Below, piece by piece: positions 25,001-31,807 of a stretch of DNA of 37,344 nt. Every line of letters begins with the position of its first letter. The stretch's first letter is position 1. This DNA comes from DASZMX01 sp035551475 (lineage in GTDB: Bacteria > Verrucomicrobiota > Verrucomicrobiia > Limisphaerales > Palsa-1400). The position numbers and the translations under genes are program-made. Location: assembly GCA_035551475.1 (NCBI GenBank), contig DASZMX010000151.1, positions 1 to 37,344 of the forward strand, written 5' to 3'. The notes below the pieces were generated by a model. The model saw nothing but the letters and a program-made list of their open reading frames with translations. It was not told where the DNA came from and searched no databases.

Positions 25001-26966
25001 CCCGGCGGAAACGCATGGCTTCACCGTTGGCGCGCATCCACGCCGCCTGCGGTCCGCCGAAAGCGGGCGCATTGGACACCAGGGACGCCGCCCAGATGTC
25101 GGGAGAAAAGCGAATGTCCTCGGCGTGGCACACGTCGAAAACCTGGTCGATGTCGATGCCGCGCCAGAGCGGCGATCCAATCACCGTGGAGAGAATGTTT
25201 TTGTCGCCGCCGCCGTTGACTGTTTCGATGCCTTGATAAGCGTCGATCAGCGCCACGTTTTGCACTACGCAATCTGAATCCACGCCAATGGCGTACGGAT
25301 AGCTGACGATGTTGGCCGCGTCTTGATTGGGATGCCAAATGTTGATGCCGCGGAGGGCAGTGGAGGCGCTGAGGGTGATAAACGGCGCGTTCGTAGTTTG
25401 TCCTGCGCCGAAATAAACTTTGAAAGTGGTTCCCGTCATGCCGCCGGCGCCTTTGCTCCAATCCGTCCAATCGCCATGCAGGGTCACACCGGTGGGAATG
25501 GTGATGTTGTGATAAAACGCGTAATTGCCGGCGGGCACAAACACGACTCCGCCGCCCGCTCCGCCGGAATTGTAAGCCGCGTTCATCGCGGCCTGGAATG
25601 CCGCGCTGTCGTCTGTGATGCCGTCGCCGTGGGCGCCGTATTGTTGCGGCGTCGCCACCGCCACGACCACTTCGTTGGTGTTGAGCGTGGGCACGATCAC
25701 GCGCGGCTCCAGCAAGGAAGTGTAGGTAAGCGTTAAGATTTTATTGACAGTGTCGTCTGTGATCGTGGCTCCGCTCGGCAGCGAACCGGCCACAAAGCCG
25801 CCCGTCCCGCTGCGGCTGCCGGCGTATTGCAGCAGCACATATGAGCCGGACTGCGCGAGATTCTGGACGTTCACGGTGATGGGCCCTGTGAGAACCAGGT
25901 TGCCGCTGTCGGAAACGAGGGGAACGCCGAGGTTGCGCATGCCGCCCAGGTTGAAAGTCATTTGCGCACCGCTCACGCCGCTGGCCAGCCGCGTCATGGC
26001 CAACGAGTGGAGGTTATCCGCCGCCCGGACACTTAATGTCCCGCTGTTAATAACGTAGGGCATGGGGGCGTTGTTGGTGGTGGAGAGCGCGAGGGTTCCG
26101 CCGCTGACGGTCGTGCCGCCGCTGTAGGAATTGCTTCCGCCGAGCGTGAGCGTGCCGCTATTGGTCTTCACCAGCGACAGGGCGTTGCGCAAGGCGCCGT
26201 TGAAGGTCCCGCTGCCTGCCACCGTCAGCATTCCGACCGAGCCGAGCGCCGAGCTCTCCACCGTGCCGCCGGCGCCCGCCAGGGAGCCGATGGTTTCGCG
26301 CTGGCCGTTCAGATCGAGGACTCCATTGCCAGTCAGCGTCACGCCGCCGCCGTCGTAGATTTGGTCGCCGCCTGTTCCTGTAATGATCGCTGTCCCACTG
26401 TTGATCGTCAGGCCGGGGCCGCCCACGGCGTGCGCGCTGCCTGCGGACTTGTTCAAATTAAAGACGCCGCCATTAAGGATCACGCCAATGCTCCCGTTGT
26501 CGGTCGAGCCGCTGGAGGTCCAAATGCCCGCGCCGGTTTTGGTGATGATGAAATTGCCGTTGTTCGGCGAACTCACCGAGCTCACCGTCGTCAGTGTGCG
26601 CCCTGCGGCGATGTTCCATGATTGGTTGGCGCCCAAGTCGAGCGCGCCGCAATCAATCGTCAAATCAACGGTGGCCGCGCTCAGGTCGATGCCGCCAGAA
26701 CCGTTGGTTAAGATGGTGGTTCCGAGAATGGAAACCGCCGAGCGCGGGTTGCGAATGACAATGCCTTTCCAGGCTGCCGGCGCGCCCAGCGTATTGGCTG
26801 GGGTGGTCACGGTGGCATCCCAGATGGCGTTATCCGTGGCGCCAGGCGGATTGCCGCTCACCCAGCTTCCGCCCAATTCCAGATGGATGTTGTTGTCCGC
26901 TTTGATCTGGTCCCCGTGCGCGGCGACCGCGCCGCAAGCAGTCAATAGGAATAATAGCCGCTTCAT
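22023..26966 (-). CDS. Large exported tandem beta-helix protein, GH55-like
   Basis: A 1647-residue protein from ATG 26966 (MKRLLFLLTACGAVAA signal peptide). The N-terminal third (about 20-420) is a beta-repeat region with an autotransporter-associated strand motif, LTLGGSNSYSGGTTVSGGTL. Two pectate-lyase-3 modules follow, beginning QYGAHGDGITDDSAAF (about 442) and WGAYGDGSHDDSAALQ (about 865), each with a PAGxY strand. This tandem beta-helix layout is that of GH55 exo-beta-1,3-glucanases. An Ig-like segment (about 1285-1380) and a carbohydrate-binding-type domain (about 1382-1566, FEAEDYDYGGGHFV) precede a C-terminal tail ending RFYRMQIQPL. I did not identify catalytic residues with certainty, so another beta-helix glycosidase or lyase remains possible. 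Overlaps both neighbours by ATGA. Confidence 0.8.
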   Translation of the reverse strand: MKRLLFLLTACGAVAAHGDQIKADNNIHLELGGSWVSGNPPGATDNAIWDATVTTPANTLGAPAAWKGIVIRNPRSAVSILGTTILTNGSGGIDLSAATVDLTIDCGALDLGANQSWNIAAGRTLTTVSSVSSPNNGNFIITKTGAGIWTSSGSTDNGSIGVILNGGVFNLNKSAGSAHAVGGPGLTINSGTAIITGTGGDQIYDGGGVTLTGNGVLDLNGQRETIGSLAGAGGTVESSALGSVGMLTVAGSGTFNGALRNALSLVKTNSGTLTLGGSNSYSGGTTVSGGTLALSTTNNAPMPYVINSGTLSVRAADNLHSLAMTRLASGVSGAQMTFNLGGMRNLGVPLVSDSGNLVLTGPITVNVQNLAQSGSYVLLQYAGSRSGTGGFVAGSLPSGATITDDTVNKILTLTYTSLLEPRVIVPTLNTNEVVVAVATPQQYGAHGDGITDDSAAFQAAMNAAYNSGGAGGGVVFVPAGNYAFYHNITIPTGVTLHGDWTDWSKGAGGMTGTTFKVYFGAGQTTNAPFITLSASTALRGINIWHPNQDAANIVSYPYAIGVDSDCVVQNVALIDAYQGIETVNGGGDKNILSTVIGSPLWRGIDIDQVFDVCHAEDIRFSPDIWAASLVSNAPAFGGPQAAWMRANGEAMRFRRVDGEMCMDTFISGYSVGIEANAASNGQPGMTFYGGAVSNCGTALLAQDMPSAFGLMFAWFTLDGNVAVNRTNTADAANAMFDHCTIIGRNGPAVSSTGADWHSWMQFQDCAISNALQLTGPGVFNAVDCAFSGVTNAILSATATRAAFTGCTFSGGPNIVNHGNAGNVLVDARAPQSNTLPIVYWTNVAQDFLSRHAAKTNLYVATEAPWGAYGDGSHDDSAALQSTLDAAGANGGGIVYLPAGKYRLTNTLDVPAGVELRGSFEMRHRTWPGNDGHAKGTILEPLGGQGTTNGPPAIALEAGAGLVGVTISYETQNTNCIPFPPTIQGRGPNVYAIGVCCPNPYYYVDLDTYTCTNHFLDMVDGWALRLGYNIGHGSSGTIVDCHCNWTYWIDNLDSQSSLPQSIQAPVLSFVSHYLRMYELGDCAETMVKDFSIIENEFARCSDENGRGPNVTLINNYCDATIRGFVLDAAAPCQINAVNTPMTTFNFGGYGDLAQATVAVLSTTNFQGTARFFGSVLWGGTYLDFVVNGGDVGFDLAHMDTHSFIGSVVNGGVFHLINNSAYISYSGTSNFPPYNVFFSPGSGKPGATSEFIGCYAYNGCTMVNASTNPVNAWNDFGLSSYAQLDPTLPVLYGISPNGEALFQYTDDLDFAAASAAGIETSNITVQINGVTVTNLAFSGSPANWEVSYTGLAVNRAYTATLTARDDAGRVVAATVSFDTFAPDNFTFEAEDYDYGGGHFVSGPQTNGYAGLAAVDLIDCHNASGGDAAYRPNPSGLATENAGDLPRAAYDGLEDYDVGWNNGGNWGNYTRLFPPGVYNIYMRAASPNGSPVTIDAASLAVVTGGLGTVNQTFKKLGTFDVPNTGDWHGFAWVALKNASGDLVRLTNNGAAQTLRITTDNGGYNVNFYELAPTTLTVLPVSLTAATSGAAVNLSFLTQVGFRYQAQYKDNLTDADWNPIGAAVSGDGSIQTIQVPAGGASRFYRMQIQPL

Positions 26967-29371
26967 TTGGCGCCCCACAAATCGCGGATAGTGTCTTCGG
27001 TGTTGAAACCTTGCGGGCAGGCGTCGCTGCGGCGGTTGGCCCAATACCATTTTGGCCCGTCGGCCTGTCCGGTGCGCAACACGCGGCTGCCGGGCATTTC
27101 GAGATGGCCGACGGGATCGGTGTCGCCCACCCATCTCCAGGCGTAGCGCAGCCAGTCATTCCGCTCGGCCTCGGGCGTGAGCGCGAACCAGGTGATTTCA
27201 TCCCAGCCCCAGATGTACGGCGATTTGCTGGGTTTGCCAGGATTGTGGCTGCCGAAATTATCAAATTCCACGAGGTAGGGCAGGTGATCGCACGCCCAGC
27301 CGCTGGGCGTGACGCCGCCTTTGCTCCGTTTGAAAATTGAATCGGCGTAGCCCACTTGGAGAACGCCGTGGTGCGGCTGGCCTTCCACCCCGACAATGCG
27401 CAATGGAAACGAATGAAAATCGAACAGCAATTTCCCGTCCTCGACATAGCCGCCCGTCGGCGTGTGGGCGTCGCACAGGAGCAAATGCCGGCGCGCATGC
27501 GTCCGCGCGTATGCCCGGACTCGGCCCAGCATGTCTCGCCAACCTGCGTGTCCTGGATCGTTCCAGTCCATCAGCCCCACCTGCCCAAAATGAATCGCCT
27601 CGATGCCCGCATCGATGTAACAGGTCGCCAGGTAATAAAACCACATCCGCGTTTCCAACCGGCTCATGTCTGGCACCGAAGAGCCTTTTCCCCAGTGATC
27701 CACCTGCCGCCCGTCCTCGTACAGCATGTCTGCGTAGTGAAAATTGCGGTTGGTCGGCGTCTGTCCGAATTCCCGCAAGACAAACTCGGGGAGGGCGATG
27801 GTTTCCACGCCTTTGGTCACAATCTCAAACTCCGCCGCCTGCAAAATCATGTCCGGATCAGCCTCGTGCAGCTTGGCCGCATAGGGCTTGGCTTCGTGCA
27901 AATAATTGGACAAGTTTTGCTCCCGCCCCCACATCATCAGCGCGCGCCCGATGAACTTGGCCTTCGAATCGAGCAGCATTCGCATGTTGTCCGTGTCCTG
28001 CGGATGTGTCAGCAGTTCCGTGAAGGAAATCGACCGCCCCAGATAATTCTCCAAGATCCGTTGCGAGATGGTGGTGTCAAACGCGAAGTCCGTCAGCGCG
28101 GACGGAATGTGCTGGGAAAGCGGCGCCTCGCCGCGAATCATGCGGGTCGCGGCGCCTGTCAAACGCAGGTACCAGTCTGACGGCATGCCTTCATATGTGA
28201 CAAAGTTTTGGCCCGCCGGCGTGGCATTTGCCACTTTGTAAATCGCCGTTCCCTCATTCACCTCGTCGAACATGCCCACGAAGACGCTGCGAATGCCCAG
28301 CTCGCGAAAGATCGCAAATTGCCGCCAGTAAAATTCGCCTTTCCGCCGCGCGATCGTCGTGGTTCCCGGCGCTTTGCGCCGCAAATTGTCCCAGGAAAAT
28401 CCCGGAAAGGCCGTGGGCATATAACCTTTTCCCAGCGGCTTCAATTCCGCCAGGTCGCCCTCCCAGGAATTCGTCCGCACGCGATCCATGCTGGCTTCAT
28501 CCCGGTAACGCCCCGCATCCCACGGGCTGATGGCGTCAAACATCCGATAAACCCTGGCCCACGCGGGGTCGGTGCGCGAGCCGCCGCGCAGCGTGCGCCA
28601 GCCCGGATCGATGCCGCCAAGCAAATAAACTCCGCCGTAGCGCGGATCATCCTGAAAAAAGCGGATCAACTCCTCGCCCTGCGCCGGCGTCCACGGACGG
28701 TCGGTGAACCCGAGCCCCCAGAGCAACACGACGGGCTTCCCGTTCTGATGCAGATACCGGGAATCGTCGCGCACTTTTTCCGTGTCGCATAAAAATTTCC
28801 AGTCGTTGATCACGGTCGCCGTGGTCGCGCCGGGCCCCATCGTGACGTCAAGCATCATGGCCCAGACGCGCCCTTCGCGGTGGCAGCCTTCGCGCACATT
28901 TTCCAGCACGTGATTGATGTGGCGCAAACGCTGTGGGCTCAGAGTTTCGCCCTCGAATCGGCTGACAAATACGCCGTCGATGCCGTATTCGCGCATCCAT
29001 TGGCAATGCCGCAACGCGGGTCCGAGCGCGGAGCCGCTATAAAGTTTCGCTTCCGCGCCATCCGGCATTTTCAATCCCGGCACGGCGCACAAATCTTCCG
29101 GTGCGTATTCCGAAACGTCCGGCCACATATCCACGACGAAATGACCATCCGGCCCGCCGAGGCCGTGCCCCCAGTGCCCAAAATCCGAGCCTTCGCCGTC
29201 GCATGGCGTGTTGAACCACCCCTGGTATCCGCAGAGGACCTTGCCATTCAGCGTCGTGGCATCGACGACGCTTTCAGCGCCCGCCCGATCTGACAAATAA
29301 AGACCCAACAAAAGGCCGCACAGTGGCAATCGGAGATAATTCAAGGCCATATCATAAAAGCTGGGTCGCAT
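26963..29371 (-). CDS. Exported GH71/GH99-like protein with an unknown C-terminal domain
   Basis: An 802-residue protein. A signal peptide is best seen from the second Met (29350: MALNYLRLPLCGLLLGLYLS); the ATG at 29371 would add seven residues. Residues about 40-410 resemble the GH71/GH99-like barrel: VLCGYQGWFNTPCDGEG, YGIDGVFVSRFEGE, GKPVVLLWGLGF, AISPWDAGRY, FPGFSWDNL and SVFVGMFDEVNEGTAIY, with acidic residues at strand ends. Residues about 425-802 are a second domain I do not recognise, containing IDAGIEAIHFGQVGLMDWND, LLLCDAHTPTGGY and YIWGWDEITWFAL, which look like barrel strands with acidic and aromatic residues. It is the first gene of the glycosidase unit and overlaps the next by ATGA. 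Substrate is unknown; alpha-glucan or mannan activity is known for GH71/GH99. Confidence 0.75.
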   Translation of the reverse strand: MRPSFYDMALNYLRLPLCGLLLGLYLSDRAGAESVVDATTLNGKVLCGYQGWFNTPCDGEGSDFGHWGHGLGGPDGHFVVDMWPDVSEYAPEDLCAVPGLKMPDGAEAKLYSGSALGPALRHCQWMREYGIDGVFVSRFEGETLSPQRLRHINHVLENVREGCHREGRVWAMMLDVTMGPGATTATVINDWKFLCDTEKVRDDSRYLHQNGKPVVLLWGLGFTDRPWTPAQGEELIRFFQDDPRYGGVYLLGGIDPGWRTLRGGSRTDPAWARVYRMFDAISPWDAGRYRDEASMDRVRTNSWEGDLAELKPLGKGYMPTAFPGFSWDNLRRKAPGTTTIARRKGEFYWRQFAIFRELGIRSVFVGMFDEVNEGTAIYKVANATPAGQNFVTYEGMPSDWYLRLTGAATRMIRGEAPLSQHIPSALTDFAFDTTISQRILENYLGRSISFTELLTHPQDTDNMRMLLDSKAKFIGRALMMWGREQNLSNYLHEAKPYAAKLHEADPDMILQAAEFEIVTKGVETIALPEFVLREFGQTPTNRNFHYADMLYEDGRQVDHWGKGSSVPDMSRLETRMWFYYLATCYIDAGIEAIHFGQVGLMDWNDPGHAGWRDMLGRVRAYARTHARRHLLLCDAHTPTGGYVEDGKLLFDFHSFPLRIVGVEGQPHHGVLQVGYADSIFKRSKGGVTPSGWACDHLPYLVEFDNFGSHNPGKPSKSPYIWGWDEITWFALTPEAERNDWLRYAWRWVGDTDPVGHLEMPGSRVLRTGQADGPKWYWANRRSDACPQGFNTEDTIRDLWGAK

Positions 29372-29538
29372 CGCATTTTGACGATAGCTCAGGGGCGGGG
29401 TCGCGGTGTAATCATGCCAAAATAACGGTGCATTTGTGCCAAACGCCAGCCGGGAACTTTTTCGGCCCTGCGCCCTCTTATAAGAGCGGAAAGGTTTCGA
29501 GCTTTAAACCTGTCGCGCCAGAGACTAGCGTTATTTGG
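29372..29538. promoter_or_regulatory. Divergent control region with palindrome and repeats
   Basis: This interval separates the glycosidase operon (minus) from the Rieske/cytochrome b operon (plus). It holds a perfect 12-bp palindrome, CTCTTATAAGAG (29475-29486). An inverted repeat has AGGTTT (29492-29497) pairing with AAACCT (29506-29511). Two TGCCAAA direct repeats (29415-29421 and 29437-29443) start 22 bases apart, close to two helical turns, as in AraC-family half-site pairs. Promoters for both operons must lie here; I could not choose -35/-10 boxes with confidence. Confidence 0.5.
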
Positions 29539-30063
29539 ATGGATTCAGACCGTCGCACATTCTGCAAGACCGCCGCGGCCATCGTGGCGGGGGGCGTGGC
29601 GGCGGCTGTTCCCATTGGGGCCGGGATGTCGGCTTTGTTGAATCCGTTGCGGCCGGGAAGCAAAGACGCTCATGATTTCGTGCGGGTCGCCGCCCTCGAT
29701 GCGGTGCCCAACGACAATGTTCCGCGCAAATTTTCCGTGGTGGCTGATCAGGTGGACGCCTGGAACAAGACGCCCGCCGTGCCGATCGGCGCGGTCTATC
29801 TGCGGCGCAGCCCTACGAACGTGGTCGAGGCTCTCAACGCCATTTGCCCGCATGCGGGCGGTTTTATTGACTATCTTCCGGCGGAAGCCTGTTTTCTTTG
29901 TCCATTGCACAAGAGCCTTTTCAATTCCGATGGCAGCATCAAGGACCGCTCCAGCCCGGCGCCACGCGCCATGGACACGCTGCCCGCCGAAGTGCGGGAC
30001 GGGGCCATCTGGGTGAAGTTTGAGAATTTCCGCGCCGGCGTCGCGCAAAAAATCCCCGCATGA
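29539..30063 (+). CDS. Rieske iron-sulfur protein, Tat-exported
   Basis: A 174-residue protein starting at ATG 29539 (an open frame to 29323 is intergenic). The N-terminus DRRTFCKTAAAIVAGG is a twin-arginine signal-anchor, as usual for Rieske proteins of cytochrome bc complexes. The cluster ligands are in CPHAGG (Cys103, His105) and CPLHKS (Cys121, His124). The two Cys that form the disulfide in classical bc1 proteins (CTHLGC, CPCHGS) are absent, and the Tyr that normally hydrogen-bonds a cluster Cys is Phe (HKSLF). These features predict a lower reduction potential. Its stop overlaps the cytochrome b gene as ATGA, so the two form a quinol-oxidising complex. Confidence 0.9.
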   Translation: MDSDRRTFCKTAAAIVAGGVAAAVPIGAGMSALLNPLRPGSKDAHDFVRVAALDAVPNDNVPRKFSVVADQVDAWNKTPAVPIGAVYLRRSPTNVVEALNAICPHAGGFIDYLPAEACFLCPLHKSLFNSDGSIKDRSSPAPRAMDTLPAEVRDGAIWVKFENFRAGVAQKIPA

Positions 30064-31805
30064 GCCGCCTTTTCGTCTGGCTGGATGATCGAACCGGATT
30101 GCGCGATCTCGCGCGCGCCTTTTTTTTCCCGCAAATTCCCGGAGGCGCGCGCTGGCGTTACGTGTGGGGCAATGCCGCGCTCTTCGCGCTGTTCGTGCAG
30201 TTTGTCACGGGCGTGGCCCTCTGGTTTTGCTACTCCCCGAGCGCGCAAACGGCGTGGGAAAGCGTTTTTTTCCTGCAAAATAACGTCGCGGGCGGCTGGT
30301 TCCTGCGCGGGCTGCATCATTTCAATGCGCAAGTCCTGACGATGTTGCTGGCGTGGCGGCTGGCGCAATCGATTATTGCCGGAACCTACAAGGCGCCGCG
30401 CGAGGTGAATTTCTGGGTGGGCTTAGGCCTGTTTCTCTTCGTGCTCGCGGCATCGGTCACAGGCTGGCTGCTGCCTTGGGACCAGAAGGGATATTGGTCC
30501 ACCAAAGTGGCCACTAACATCCTCTCGATTTCTCCGGTGGTGGGGCCGTCCTTGCAACGCATTTTGGTGGGCGGATCAGATTATGGGCATCAGACATTGA
30601 TGCGCTTTTTCGCGCTGCACGCGGGCGTCATTCCGCTGTCGCTGCTGGCGCTGGTCGTGGCCCACGTTTACTTGTCACGGCGGCATGGTTACGCCGCCAC
30701 AGCCCCGGCGGCCGGGCCGTCGGTTTCTTATTGGCCCGATCAGGCCCTGCGCGACGCGGTGGCGTGCCTGGCGGTGATGGGCGTTCTGATTGTGTTGACC
30801 GTGCGTCATCACGGCGCGGAATTGGCGCCCCCCGCGGATCCCACGGACAACTTTTCGGCGGCGCGACCGGAATGGTTTTTTCTGCCGCTCTACCAATTCC
30901 TAAAATTGTTCCCCGGCGGCACCGAGATTGTGGGCGCGATTATTCTGCCAACTCTATTAATGGCGCTGGTGGCGCTGATGCCCATGACGGCGGCGCGCTG
31001 GCGCTGGGGACATCGGTTTAACTTGTGCTTCGCGACGGCCGTGGCCGTGGCAGCGGGGGCGCTCCTCTGGCGCGCCGTGGCGGCGGATCGCGCCGATCCC
31101 GCTTATAACCTGGCCAAGCGTCAATTAGAAATCGACGCCGCGCGGGTCAAGGTCCTGGCGGAATCGTCCGCCGGAATTCCCCCAGAGGGCGCCGTGGTTT
31201 TATTGCGGCGCGACGCCCTCACGCAAGGGCCGCGGCTGTTTGCGCGGTATTGCGCCAGTTGCCATCGGTTCGGCGGCCAGGACGGCATGGGCGGCGTGGT
31301 CGCCGGCGAGGAAAAGGCGAGCGACCTCAAGGGATTCGGGAGCGCGGCGTGGCTGACGGGCGTGCTGGATCCGGCGCAGGTCGCGTCCGCGCATTATTAT
31401 GGCGGCACGGCCTTGAAGAACGGCAAGATGATCAAGTTTGTCAAGACGAAGGTGGCGTCGTTTACCCCGGAGCAAAAGGCGAAACTCCACCAGGTGATCG
31501 CAGCCGTGGCGGCGGAAGCGCAACTGGGGCCCCAACCCGAGGGCGACGTGAAGGCGGGAACGGAATGGCTGCGAGGCGAAATGCGCTGCGCGGATTGCCA
31601 TCAATTTCGTGAGCCAGACGCCAATGCCTCAGCGCCTGACCTCACGGGTTACGCCTCGCGCGATTGGCTGATCAGCTTCATCGGGAACCCGAAGCAAGAG
31701 CGGTTTTACGGCGATGACAATGACCGCATGCCCGCCTTTTTGGACGAGCATGTCCTCAACGCCGGCCAAATCGCCATGATCGCCGACTGGCTGCGGTCAA
31801 AATAG
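30060..31805 (+). CDS. Cytochrome b fused to two c-type heme domains
   Basis: A 581-residue protein. The N-terminal cytochrome b/b6-like part (about 1-340) has helix B with LRGLHHFNAQ (His86), helix D with His187 and His202 (FALHAGVIPL, VAHVYLSRRHG), the quinol-site segment GWLLPWDQKGYWSTKV, and PEWF (270-273) in place of PEWY. Arg100 occupies the place expected for the second helix-B heme ligand, 14 residues after His86. The C-terminal part has two c-type heme motifs, CASCH (398-402) and CADCH (510-514), with NGKMIKF and NDRMPAF as possible axial Met sites. With the Rieske protein it should move electrons from quinol to an acceptor, and the fused domains would replace cytochrome c1. Confidence 0.92.
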   Translation: MSRLFVWLDDRTGLRDLARAFFFPQIPGGARWRYVWGNAALFALFVQFVTGVALWFCYSPSAQTAWESVFFLQNNVAGGWFLRGLHHFNAQVLTMLLAWRLAQSIIAGTYKAPREVNFWVGLGLFLFVLAASVTGWLLPWDQKGYWSTKVATNILSISPVVGPSLQRILVGGSDYGHQTLMRFFALHAGVIPLSLLALVVAHVYLSRRHGYAATAPAAGPSVSYWPDQALRDAVACLAVMGVLIVLTVRHHGAELAPPADPTDNFSAARPEWFFLPLYQFLKLFPGGTEIVGAIILPTLLMALVALMPMTAARWRWGHRFNLCFATAVAVAAGALLWRAVAADRADPAYNLAKRQLEIDAARVKVLAESSAGIPPEGAVVLLRRDALTQGPRLFARYCASCHRFGGQDGMGGVVAGEEKASDLKGFGSAAWLTGVLDPAQVASAHYYGGTALKNGKMIKFVKTKVASFTPEQKAKLHQVIAAVAAEAQLGPQPEGDVKAGTEWLRGEMRCADCHQFREPDANASAPDLTGYASRDWLISFIGNPKQERFYGDDNDRMPAFLDEHVLNAGQIAMIADWLRSK

Positions 31806-31807
31806 CG

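Noticed and set aside
23508..25277. 589-codon plus-strand open frame
   Set aside because: Antisense shadow of the GH55-like gene, which has recognisable domains in frame.
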